DNA of 11,773 bases. It comes from Parvibaculum sp. Lineage in GTDB: Bacteria; Pseudomonadota; Alphaproteobacteria; Parvibaculales; Parvibaculaceae. Made by a program: the position numbers and the translations under genes. Positions 1 to 5,634 of the stretch are shown one piece after another. Each line of letters begins with the position of its first letter. Within the stretch, counting starts at the first letter, position 1. The stretch spans positions 1 to 11,773 of the forward strand of contig JAGUWA010000279.1 in assembly GCA_020062605.1 (NCBI GenBank), in the 5' to 3' direction. The notes under the pieces were generated by a model, which had not been told where the DNA came from, made no database searches, and saw only the letters and a program-made list of their open reading frames with translations.

Positions 1-309
1 CGGATCGTGCGAGAGCACGTTGTAGCCCAGGAAATTTTCGCCAAGCAGCATCGTCACGACGCCGGTGCCCGCATAAATCAGGACGCCGACCCCTGCAAGC
101 GCATGCAACAGACGCGGGGGAAGAATGCGCATCATCTCATCCACGCCATACACGAGGGCATAGAGGATGAAAGCCACCGCGAAAACGACGCCGGCCTGAA
201 AACCGCCACCGGGTCCGTAGTCGCCATGCCACTGCACGTAGAGCGCATAGAGAATGATCGGCGAAATGAGAAGCTTCGAGACGACGCGAAGAATGGAGTG
301 ATGTTCCAC
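1..309 (-). CDS. mnhB: Na+/H+ antiporter subunit B (MnhB/MrpB), 3' part beyond window
   Basis: This is the first 103 codons of an MnhB-family membrane subunit of the Mrp multisubunit cation/proton antiporter; no stop is reached before the left edge. The start is GTG at 309-307. The upstream gene's TAA (318-316) is in the same frame, so no longer start is possible, and AAGGAG at the end of the upstream gene sits about nine bases before the GTG. The protein opens VEHHSILRVVSKLLISPI (the V read as fMet) and then shows the family hallmark GDYGPGGGFQAGVVFA at about residues 32-47, flanked by hydrophobic membrane segments. MnhB proteins are usually about 140 residues, so roughly a quarter is missing. 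It is the fifth gene of the operon seen here, six bases after the DUF4040/MbhE gene, and is probably translationally coupled to it. The remaining mnhC and mnhD genes are expected beyond the edge. Confidence 0.9.
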   Translation of the reverse strand, partial: MEHHSILRVVSKLLISPIILYALYVQWHGDYGPGGGFQAGVVFAVAFILYALVYGVDEMMRILPPRLLHALAGVGVLIYAGTGVVTMLLGENFLGYNVLSHDP

Positions 310-315
310 GGGCGA

Positions 316-885
316 TTACTCCTTGCCGCCGTCTTTGCCGGACTGCCGGATACCAGCGCCCAGAAGCAGCAATACGGCGATGGCTGCCGTGAAAATGACC
401 GCCGTTTCGCCAAGCGTGTCGTATCCGCGATAGCTTGCAAGCACGGCCGTCACGATGTTGGGAACGCCGGTGTCGATCGGTGTGCGTTCGATATAGGCGG
501 GCGCGACATGCAGGTGGATCGGTGCGTCCGCGGATCCGAAGGCGGGCATGTCGAGCGTGCCGTAGATCAGGGCGGCGCCCGCGACGAGGCAGACAAGGAC
601 CGGCAGGAAAACGGAATGCACCGGCTTCTTCTCCTCGCGCACGGTGAGCGCGAGGGTACCAAGCATCAGCACGGTCGATATGCCCGCGCCAACCGCCGCC
701 TCAGTGAATGCCACGTCGACGGCATCAAGTGTCACGAAGAGGCTGGCCGAGAGCAGACTGAAGACGCCTGCTAGCATCACCACTGCGAAGAGGTTCCGCA
801 GGTGCATGATGGCGATCGCCGTTACCACCAGAAAGGTGAAAAGCAGAATGTCGATGGTGGCGATTCCCAGGAGGTCGGCACTCAT
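316..885 (-). CDS. Detached MrpA C-terminal module: DUF4040 (MbhD-like) fused to MbhE-like domain
   Basis: A 189-residue membrane protein. The N-terminal half (about 5-82) has three hydrophobic segments and the DUF4040/MbhD signature AVDVAFTEAAVGAGIST (about 55-71), with acidic D57 and E62 inside the membrane region. After a loop and a further hydrophobic segment (about 92-108), the C-terminal part carries NIVTAVLASYRGYDTLGE (143-160) and a last membrane helix, as in MbhE and the extreme C-terminus of long MrpA. In classical Mrp operons these domains are the tail of the roughly 800-950-residue MrpA; here they form a separate gene between mnhG and mnhB. The start is ATG at 885, which overlaps the mnhG stop as ATGA. 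A longer open frame back to 1290 only shadows mnhG. It is often annotated as MnhB-like or DUF4040 protein. The family role is in ion translocation at the antiporter interface; that it does so here is inferred. Confidence 0.87.
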   Translation of the reverse strand: MSADLLGIATIDILLFTFLVVTAIAIMHLRNLFAVVMLAGVFSLLSASLFVTLDAVDVAFTEAAVGAGISTVLMLGTLALTVREEKKPVHSVFLPVLVCLVAGAALIYGTLDMPAFGSADAPIHLHVAPAYIERTPIDTGVPNIVTAVLASYRGYDTLGETAVIFTAAIAVLLLLGAGIRQSGKDGGKE

Positions 886-1256
886 GATTTCGCTGCCTTT
901 TTTGCCGTTTCGCCGATGACTTCCGCGGCTTCGTTGCGGCGCAGGCGCACGGGTCTGATTCCGGCGATGAAAGCCGCGTTCGCGACCGCGTGGGTGGCGG
1001 TGGGGCTGGTGATGAAGAGAAAGAGGCTGATCAGAAGAAGCTTCACCGTCGCCTGTGTGAAACCGGCCTGGATCATCATTCCGACGAGCATGAGTTCGGC
1101 CCCGACGGTGTCCACGATGCCCGCGGCGTGCAGCCGGGACCAGACATCGGGCAGGCGGATCAGGCCGAAGGTGCCGATCAGCAGAAAGACGGCGCCGGCA
1201 GCGAAGGCAATTCCGCTCGCGATGTCGCGGAGAAGGTCGATGGTTGACATGTCCAT
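882..1256 (-). CDS. mnhG: Monovalent cation/H+ antiporter subunit G (MnhG/MrpG)
   Basis: A 124-residue MnhG/PhaG-family subunit of the Mrp antiporter. It has the expected three hydrophobic helices (about residues 12-34, 44-63 and 70-95) and the family pattern GTFGLIRLPDVWSRLHAA after helix 1, followed by GAELMLVGMMI and the short ITSPTATHAVANAA stretch. The cytoplasmic tail is basic and then acidic (RPVRLRRNEAAEVIGETAKKAAKS), a normal length for the family. The start ATG at 1256 shares one base with the mnhF stop (TGATG), and GGAGAAG lies eight bases upstream; a second ATG two codons later is possible but worse placed. Its own stop overlaps the next start by four bases. This packing argues for one polycistronic message and translational coupling. 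Confidence 0.93.
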   Translation of the reverse strand: MDMSTIDLLRDIASGIAFAAGAVFLLIGTFGLIRLPDVWSRLHAAGIVDTVGAELMLVGMMIQAGFTQATVKLLLISLFLFITSPTATHAVANAAFIAGIRPVRLRRNEAAEVIGETAKKAAKS

Positions 1257-1543
1257 CAGCGGTCTTCTCCGTTCGCGCTTGCGCGCCCAAGCGCGCGATA
1301 GCGGAAGAATTTCAGGATGGCGATCGTGCTCACGAAGTTGATGAGCGCATAGAGCATGGCGATATCGAGGAAATCCGGCCTGCCGGTAATGAACCCGAGG
1401 ATACTCAGCAGAAGCACGGTCAACGTCCCGAAAGTGTTGACTGCCAGTACGCGATCGTAAAGCGTCGGCCCTGCAAAGAGCCGGATCAGAACGAGCAGGA
1501 TGGCAACGAAAATCGCCGCGGCGGCCGCAAGAAACATTGGCAT
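1256..1543 (-). CDS. mnhF: Monovalent cation/H+ antiporter subunit F (MnhF/MrpF)
   Basis: A 95-residue MnhF/PhaF-family membrane subunit. Three hydrophobic helices are visible, with the family core RLFAGPTLYDRVLAVNTFGT between helices 1 and 2 and the typical GRPDFLDIAMLYALINFVS, with its acidic residues, before helix 3. The short tail FFRYRALGRASANGEDR is cytoplasmic by the positive-inside rule. I chose ATG at 1543, one base after the mnhE stop, with GAGGTTCGC just upstream as a possible ribosome site. The frame can be opened to a GTG at 1570, but this would overlap mnhE by 26 bases and add nine residues that do not look like the family. Its stop shares a base with the mnhG start. MnhF belongs to the small-subunit module (E, F, G) that supports assembly of the antiporter complex. 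Confidence 0.92.
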   Translation of the reverse strand: MPMFLAAAAAIFVAILLVLIRLFAGPTLYDRVLAVNTFGTLTVLLLSILGFITGRPDFLDIAMLYALINFVSTIAILKFFRYRALGRASANGEDR

Positions 1544-1544
1544 T

Positions 1545-2018
1545 TCAGCGAACCTCGACGGCGGTGACACGCTTGTCCATCTCCGCGAACCCCTCGGGCG
1601 CAGCGAAGCCTTCGGTCAGCGCATGGACAAGAAAGCGGCCGCCGCCCGCTTCCACTGTCACGGTGCCCGGTGTGAGCGTAATCGAGTTGGCGAAGATGAC
1701 GTGCCCCATCTCGGTCTTCTGCGTGCAGGGAATGGCGATCAGTTGCTGGCTGATCGGCATTTGCCGGGCGAGGATGACCTTCGAGACGGCGACGGCAGAT
1801 TTAAAAACCTCGCGACCGAGCCAGCCCCAGTAGAGGAGCAGCGAGAGGCGAAGCTGCAGCGGTACGGCTTCCTCGTCGAGAAGCTTCATGCGCGCCGCAA
1901 TGAAGACGGTGAAGAGGCAGGAGAGAATGCCGAGCGTCAGCAGAAACGGTTTGAAATAGCCGGACAGAGCCAGCCAGAGCGCAAACAATGCGATCAATAA
2001 CCCGACGGCCTTTGTCAT
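1545..2018 (-). CDS. mnhE: Na+/H+ antiporter subunit E (MnhE/MrpE)
   Basis: A 157-residue MnhE/PhaE-family subunit and the first gene of the visible Mrp operon. The N-terminus is strongly hydrophobic (two helices within about residues 4-42), followed by a basic turn and an amphipathic stretch LLLYWGWLGREVFKSAVAVS. The soluble C-terminal part carries the family pattern GHVIFANSITLTPGTVTV, in which NSITLTPGT is the most conserved element. The start is ATG at 2018 with GGGAG three bases upstream. The open frame continues to 2165, but the extra residues are not membrane-like and lie in the control region. There is one base between its stop and mnhF. The gene order E-F-G-(DUF4040/MbhE)-B differs from the classical A-B-C-D-E-F-G order. 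Confidence 0.93.
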   Translation of the reverse strand: MTKAVGLLIALFALWLALSGYFKPFLLTLGILSCLFTVFIAARMKLLDEEAVPLQLRLSLLLYWGWLGREVFKSAVAVSKVILARQMPISQQLIAIPCTQKTEMGHVIFANSITLTPGTVTVEAGGGRFLVHALTEGFAAPEGFAEMDKRVTAVEVR

Positions 2019-2156
2019 GATCTCCCTGCTGGCAAGTGGCACGAACGGCCATGGCGGGGCGCCGGTTGCCCGGAGATGATGCCGGGACCGCACAAGCGCG
2101 CGGCTGACGAGAACCTCCAATCGCCCGAAGCGCCGGAACCCCTGTTGATTGATGCC

Positions 2157-2185
2157 AATATGCAATGCGCCTGCGGGCAGGGCAA
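2157..2185 (-). promoter_or_regulatory. Possible sigma-70 type promoter for the mnh operon
   Basis: Read on the minus strand, TTGCCC (2185-2180) and CATATT (2162-2157) are 17 bases apart, each matching four of six consensus positions. Transcription would begin near 2150 and leave a leader of about 130 bases before mnhE. No other feature is recognised in that leader. The match is weak and could be chance. Confidence 0.25.
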
Positions 2186-2238
2186 GAAAGACCGGAGTTT
2201 CTGCGCCAATTTCCGGCGGCCCGGCACGCTTTCAATGT

Positions 2239-2267
2239 TTAACCAACGCTGTTATAGTTATCATAAT
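2239..2267 (+). promoter_or_regulatory. Possible promoter of the cold-shock protein gene
   Basis: TTAACC (2239-2244) and CATAAT (2262-2267) are separated by 17 bases, matching four and five of six sigma-70 consensus positions, inside an AT-rich island in otherwise GC-rich DNA. Overlapping TATAGT at 2253-2258 is an alternative -10. Transcription would start near 2274, about 100 bases before the favoured start codon, and the leader includes a purine-rich GGGGGAGGA run at 2282-2290. Confidence 0.45.
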
Positions 2268-2374
2268 AAAGAGGGGGCCTTGGGGGAGGAACCACGGGCC
2301 ATCAAGAAATTCCGGTTCGGCCAATATTGAGGCCAAACCTTTCGTTGACTGTCCGGATGACGATCGTGGTGGGG

Positions 2375-2929
2375 ATGGAAGAGCGTTTGGAAAGTGTGGC
2401 GGATTCCGTCGACGTGTCTTTCGAGGTCACGGGCGTCGTCAAATGGTTTGATGCGGTCAAGGGCTACGGCTTCATCATTCCCGATGACGGGCGGGACGAT
2501 GTTCTGCTTCACCTGTCCTGCCTGAAGCAGGCGGGGCGGGATGGGCTTGACGAAGGCACCACCGTGACTTGCGAGGCGGTCCGCCGCCCCAAGGGAAACC
2601 AGGCCATCAAGGTTCTCGACATCGACGATACCACGGCCGTCAAGCCAGCAGCGGAAGGCGCTCGCGCGGCCAGCCGTTCGGGCGTGGCGCAAGTTGTTCC
2701 GATCGGCGACTTCGAAACCGTAACGGTCAAATGGTTCAACCGGGCGCGCGGCTATGGGTTCGTGACCCGTGGCGAGGGGACGCCGGACATTTTCGTTCAC
2801 ATGGAAACGCTGCGCCGATTCGGGGTCCGCGACCTCACGCCGGGCGAACAGGTGAAGGTGCGTTTCGGCGAAGGCCCTAAAGGGCTCATGGTCGCCGAAA
2901 TGTTGCAGGACACGTCTTCAGGCAACTGA
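2375..2929 (+). CDS. Protein with two cold-shock domains
   Basis: A 184-residue protein (from ATG 2375) made of two OB-fold cold-shock domains joined by a roughly 35-residue linker. Domain 1 (about 17-84) has TGVVKWFDAVKGYGFI with the RNP1-like KGYGFI, then DVLLHLSCL in place of the usual VFVH-type RNP2. Domain 2 (about 114-178) has VTVKWFNRARGYGFV and DIFVHMETL, closer to consensus. Double-CSD proteins of this layout are common in alphaproteobacteria and bind single-stranded nucleic acid; a role in RNA chaperoning or stress response is inferred from the family. The start is uncertain: ATG 2375 has only GGTGGGG directly before it, ATG 2357 would add six residues, and TTG 2327 is also open. 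I prefer 2375 because the MEERLE start fits related proteins best. It is transcribed divergently from the mnh operon. Confidence 0.9.
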   Translation: MEERLESVADSVDVSFEVTGVVKWFDAVKGYGFIIPDDGRDDVLLHLSCLKQAGRDGLDEGTTVTCEAVRRPKGNQAIKVLDIDDTTAVKPAAEGARAASRSGVAQVVPIGDFETVTVKWFNRARGYGFVTRGEGTPDIFVHMETLRRFGVRDLTPGEQVKVRFGEGPKGLMVAEMLQDTSSGN

Positions 2930-3019
2930 TCGTATTTTATCCCATCGGCAGTGCATGCTATCAGGACGGCATCCGCCGTTTGGCGGCTGCATGTGCAACA
3001 CCTCGTTGAATTCGGCCGA

Positions 3020-3451
3020 ATGAGCGAAACAGAAGACGATAACCCACCGGAAGGCTTCGTCCTTTCGACGAGCCGGGGGCCTTATACGACCCACAACGGG
3101 CCCTTCTATCACAAGGTAACCGCGGATGGTTTCGTGCATGGCGTGCGCGTGAAGAAGCGCCACTGCAATTCACGAGGCATCACGCATGGCGGAATGCTCA
3201 TGGCCTTCGCCGACGGGTTGCTCGGGACCGCCGTCTGGCGCGAGACGCAAACCGTCGCGCTGACCGTTCGGATGAATTCGGACTTTCTGTCCTCGGCGCG
3301 ACCGGGCGAGTGGCTTGAGGGGACGGCTCGGGTGACGCGGGCAACGAAGTCGGTTGCCTTTTGCGAAGCCGAGCTCCATGTCGGCGGCCGGGCCGTTCTG
3401 AAGGCGAGTGGCGTCTTCAAGCTGATGTCCCGGCACAAAGCCGAAGGCTGA
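3020..3451 (+). CDS. PaaI-family hotdog-fold thioesterase
   Basis: A 143-residue single hotdog-domain protein. The active-site region CNSRGITHGGMLMAFAD (49-65) has the PaaI/4HBT pattern: N50, then the HGG turn (56-58) that starts the central helix, and the acidic D65 where the catalytic Asp or Glu of this clan lies. The following strands (TVALTVRMNSDFLSSA, then GEWLEGTARVTRATKSVAFCEAEL) are the usual antiparallel sheet. Members hydrolyse acyl-CoA or aryl-CoA thioesters; the substrate here cannot be told. The start is ATG 3020. The frame opens earlier at GTG 2951, but the added residues are not family-like, and the ATG has no strong ribosome site. It follows the cold-shock gene by 90 bases and could be co-transcribed with it, but nothing links the functions. 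Confidence 0.85.
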   Translation: MSETEDDNPPEGFVLSTSRGPYTTHNGPFYHKVTADGFVHGVRVKKRHCNSRGITHGGMLMAFADGLLGTAVWRETQTVALTVRMNSDFLSSARPGEWLEGTARVTRATKSVAFCEAELHVGGRAVLKASGVFKLMSRHKAEG

Positions 3452-3513
3452 TCGTTCGTTTTTCTCTGCGGAGTTGCGGCGGGCGCTTCAACGGGTGTAT
3501 TTGCAGGGCATGT

Positions 3514-3590
3514 CGGGGCGTAGCGCAGCCTGGTAGCGCATCTGCTTTGGGAGCAGAGGGTCGCGTGTTCGAATCACGCCGCCCCGACCA
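3514..3590 (+). tRNA. tRNA-Pro (anticodon TGG), CCA encoded
   Basis: A complete 77-base cloverleaf. Acceptor CGGGGCG (3514-3520) pairs with CGCCCCG (3580-3586), discriminator A3587, encoded CCA 3588-3590. The D arm is GCGCAGCCTGGTAGCGC; the anticodon arm is TCTGC-TTTGGGA-GCAGA with anticodon TGG at 3548-3550; the T arm contains GTTCGAATC. It reads CCA directly and, by wobble, other proline codons. A false minus-strand open frame (3417-3656) runs across it. Confidence 0.97.
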
Positions 3591-3623
3591 TTCCATCTCC
3601 AGACCGGACCCGAGAACGAAACA

Positions 3624-3645
3624 GGCGGCCCCGGAGGGGATCGCC
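3624..3645 (-). terminator. Possible intrinsic terminator of the small minus-strand gene
   Basis: GGCG 3624-3627 pairs with CGCC 3642-3645, and CCCC 3629-3632 with GGGG 3636-3639, around a three-base loop with a small internal bulge. Read on the minus strand the hairpin is followed by TGTTTCGTTCT, a moderate T-rich tail; on the plus strand no T tract follows. It lies about 30 bases past the stop of the 73-residue gene, so it would end that transcript before it runs antisense into tRNA-Pro. Confidence 0.45.
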
Positions 3646-3676
3646 TGCAGGCGCATATTCTCCGGGGGTGCCGTAT

Positions 3677-3898
3677 TCAGGCGGCCTGGGGCATGGCGAG
3701 GCCGAGTTCGTCCTTATGGAGCCACCAGGCGCGCGCGGCGAGGCGCTCGACCGCTGCGGCCGGCCAGACCGGAGTGCCCTGGCGGTGTACGGGACCGGTC
3801 AGGTCGAGGACGCATTCGATGTCGAGATGATTGAACCCCTGGGCAGCGAGCAGGGAGATGGCGGTGTCGCGGTCGAGGTAACGGGGCGGAATGCTCAT
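3677..3898 (-). CDS. Small unrecognised protein, 73 residues
   Basis: I do not recognise this family. The case for a real gene is AAGGAG eight bases before ATG 3898, its own intergenic space on both sides, and a likely terminator downstream. The protein starts MSIPPRYLDRDTAISLLAAQ, contains the segment FNHLDIECVLDLTGPVHRQG and then PVWPAAAVERLAARAWWLHK, and has no signal peptide or membrane helix. The first half looks helical and acidic; the second has two adjacent tryptophans. The pattern of a short helical region, then a proline/tryptophan turn and another helix, could be a small DNA- or protein-binding domain, but this is a guess. It lies between two tRNA genes and is divergent from the NDUFS4-like gene, with which it shares a 166-base control region. 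Confidence 0.65.
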   Translation of the reverse strand: MSIPPRYLDRDTAISLLAAQGFNHLDIECVLDLTGPVHRQGTPVWPAAAVERLAARAWWLHKDELGLAMPQAA

Positions 3899-3971
3899 AG
3901 GGGATACTCCTTCGTCGCAGAAGAGCTGCGGTACTCATTGCCGAAGTCGCCGCGCCGTGGCGATGGTCTTG

Positions 3972-4007
3972 TTATCGCTTGCAAATTCGTCGCTTTTGGG
4001 GCGATAA
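3972..4007. repeat. Inverted repeat TTATCGC/GCGATAA in a divergent intergenic region
   Basis: TTATCGC at 3972-3978 and its exact reverse complement GCGATAA at 4001-4007 are spaced 22 bases apart, centre to centre 29 bases, in the space between the small minus-strand gene and the NDUFS4-like gene. A weak promoter-like TTGCAA (3979-3984) with GATAAG (4003-4008) overlaps it on the plus strand. It could be a paired operator; the arms are short and chance is not excluded. Confidence 0.3.
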
Positions 4008-4064
4008 GAATAATGTTTCGCGACGGTCTCCGGCAGGCGGGGGCAGAGTTTCAAGGGGTCCGAA

Positions 4065-4373
4065 TTGGCACGCGCACGCATCTACAAACCCGCCAAGACA
4101 GCCATGCAATCGGGACGGGCCAAGACCCGGAAATGGGTCCTGGATTTCGAACCGGGCAGCGCGCGCAAGGTCGAGCCCTTGATGGGCTGGACCAGTTCGG
4201 GCGACACCAATGCGCAGGTAACGCTTCGCTTTGACACGAAGGAAGAGGCCGTTGCCTATGCCGAGAAGCACGGTATCGAGTATCAGGTTTTCGAGCCCAG
4301 AACGCAGCGCCGCTCGATCAAGTCCTATGCCGACAATTTCAAGTTCGGCCGCCAGAGCCTCTGGACTCACTGA
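4065..4373 (+). CDS. NADH:ubiquinone oxidoreductase accessory subunit, NDUFS4-like (ETC complex I subunit)
   Basis: A 102-residue protein of the ETC complex I subunit / NDUFS4 (18 kDa, AQDQ-type) family, which alphaproteobacteria share with mitochondria. It opens MARARIYKPAKTAMQSGRA, the usual bacterial start for this family, and keeps the core KWVLDFEP, PLMGWTSSGDTNAQV, LRFDTKEEAVAYAEKHGIEY and YADNFKFGRQ. Mitochondrial NDUFS4 binds at the peripheral arm near the NADH-dehydrogenase module; the same place is expected here, on the cytoplasmic side. The start is TTG 4065, with AAGGGG six bases upstream; an ATG at residue 14 would remove conserved residues. The length is normal. It stands alone, as this gene usually does, away from the main nuo operon, with tRNA-Arg 11 bases downstream. 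Confidence 0.92.
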   Translation: MARARIYKPAKTAMQSGRAKTRKWVLDFEPGSARKVEPLMGWTSSGDTNAQVTLRFDTKEEAVAYAEKHGIEYQVFEPRTQRRSIKSYADNFKFGRQSLWTH

Positions 4374-4384
4374 GGCCGGTTCCC

Positions 4385-4461
4385 GGTCCCGTAGCTCAAC
4401 CGGATAGAGCAACAGATTTCTAATCTGTCGGTTGCAGGTTCGAGTCCTGCCGGGATCGCCA
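4385..4461 (+). tRNA. tRNA-Arg (anticodon TCT), CCA encoded
   Basis: A complete 77-base cloverleaf. Acceptor GGTCCCG (4385-4391) pairs with CGGGATC (4451-4457) with one G-T pair, discriminator G4458, CCA 4459-4461. The anticodon arm is ACAGA-TTTCTAA-TCTGT with TCT at 4419-4421, reading AGA and AGG; the T arm contains GGTTCGAGTCC. Only nine bases separate it from the stop of the convergent LigD polymerase gene. I found no copy of its 3' end elsewhere in the window and no integrase gene. Confidence 0.97.
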
Positions 4462-4470
4462 TTGCAGGCG

Positions 4471-5478
4471 TCAATCCGCCACGTCGAGTGCGCGCAGGGC
4501 CGAAGCCTTCAGCGATTGGCGGAGCTCGCGATACTCCGCCCAAGGGTCCGGGCGCTCCTTTGCGAAAGCAGTCTTCACCGTCATTTCATTTGCGGCCTTC
4601 GTCCTGCCGAGGTTGTCCCATGACAATGGCCATGCGACCGGTGCGCCAGCGCGAGCGCGCGGCGAGTAGGGGGCGATGGCCGTCGAGGTGCGATCGTTCC
4701 GGAAATAGTCGATGAAGATGCGGCCCTTGCGGATGGACTTGGTCATTTTCGCTACGTAGCGCTCCGGCATCTCGTCGGCCATGCGCTTCGCGACGGCGGC
4801 GGCGAATGATTTCACGACGGGCCATTCGTGGCGCCGGACGAGCGGCGCGACAACATGGATGCCCTTGCCGCCCGTCAGCATCGGGAAACTCTGGAGGCCG
4901 AGCGCGTCGAGGACATCCCGCATCTCGCCTGCTGCGTTTTTCACTTCCGTGAACGGGACCTCCGGACCGGGATCTAGATCAAAGACCAGGCGATCCGGGC
5001 GCTCTATATCGTCGATACGCGAACCCCAGATGTGAAACTCGAGAACGCCCATTTGGGCGGCCGACACGAGCCCCTTCGTGCCGGTTATGTAGAGATATTT
5101 CTCCCGTTCCTTCGTGCCTTTCACGTCGAGTTCGTGGAATCCCTCGCCGAGGCCCGCGCCTGCGTGACGCTGGAAAAAGCATTGCTTCTGGCGCCCTTCC
5201 GGACAACGGACGAGACTGACAAGCCGGTTCTCAAGATGGGGCAGTATCCAATCGGCGGCTGTTTCCAGGTAACGGGCGAGCTCGATCTTCGTGATGCCCT
5301 GTTCGGGGAAAAGAATGCGGCCGGGATGGGAAATGCGGACGCCATGGACTTCGCCGGATTCCGTTTCTGCCGTCATGTCTTCCACCTCTTCGACGGGTGT
5401 GGCTTTCTCGCGGACAACAGTCTCCGCTTTCTCTCCCGTGAGGAAATCAATGCAAAGCGTTGAATACAACCTCCGCAT
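4471..5478 (-). CDS. LigD-type polymerase domain protein (archaeo-eukaryotic primase fold), stand-alone
   Basis: A 335-residue protein that is essentially only the POL domain of bacterial non-homologous end-joining ligase D. From about residue 45 it reads GVRISHPGRILFPEQGITK, the usual POL start. The metal-binding motif is VFDLDPGPE (D167 and D169); LTGGKGIHVVAPL (about 202-213) carries the nucleotide-site H208; and FIDYFRNDR with APYSPRARAGAPVAWPLSW (D257, R260, N261) is motif III. All catalytic residues seem present. No ligase or phosphoesterase domain is attached, and no ku gene is in the window. Residues 1-34, including FLTGEKAETVVREK, resemble the linker after a ligase domain. The start at 5478 has AAGGCGG ten bases upstream; ATG 5376, with GAGGTGG, would give 301 residues and is a serious alternative. 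It is divergent from the Sel1 gene and convergent with tRNA-Arg. Confidence 0.85.
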   Translation of the reverse strand: MRRLYSTLCIDFLTGEKAETVVREKATPVEEVEDMTAETESGEVHGVRISHPGRILFPEQGITKIELARYLETAADWILPHLENRLVSLVRCPEGRQKQCFFQRHAGAGLGEGFHELDVKGTKEREKYLYITGTKGLVSAAQMGVLEFHIWGSRIDDIERPDRLVFDLDPGPEVPFTEVKNAAGEMRDVLDALGLQSFPMLTGGKGIHVVAPLVRRHEWPVVKSFAAAVAKRMADEMPERYVAKMTKSIRKGRIFIDYFRNDRTSTAIAPYSPRARAGAPVAWPLSWDNLGRTKAANEMTVKTAFAKERPDPWAEYRELRQSLKASALRALDVAD

Positions 5479-5634
5479 CGCCCAGATACCGCCTTATTTC
5501 TCCATATTGTCGATGGGGTCGAAATCTGACCAAGCTGTAACTTGTGGCTGGGTGGTGGCCTCGGGATCATCGAGGAGAACAATGTGCGGTCGTGCGGGCA
5601 GGAAATCGCCCCTGGGCACGGAGGGAGGAAGGAT

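Noticed and set aside
7..774. Plus-strand open frame of 255 residues across mnhB and the DUF4040 gene
   Set aside because: Antisense to two clear membrane-protein genes; the charged His/Arg/Asp-rich composition is typical of reading hydrophobic codons backwards.
2076..2330. Plus-strand open frame of 84 residues in the mnhE/cold-shock intergenic region
   Set aside because: It covers both candidate promoters, lacks a ribosome site at its start and has no family resemblance; only its last codons are discussed, as a possible leader.
2972..2983. Hairpin CCGCC-GTTT-GGCGG after the cold-shock gene as a terminator
   Set aside because: The stem is short and no T tract follows on either strand.
3417..3656. 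Minus-strand open frame of 79 residues containing RRDSNTRPSAPKADALPG
   Set aside because: It reads straight through tRNA-Pro antisense; this exact peptide type is a well-known false protein produced by translating tRNA-Pro genes.
4385..4461. tRNA-Arg as an integration site for a mobile element
   Set aside because: No integrase, no direct repeat of the tRNA 3' end and no compositional shift in the flanking genes.
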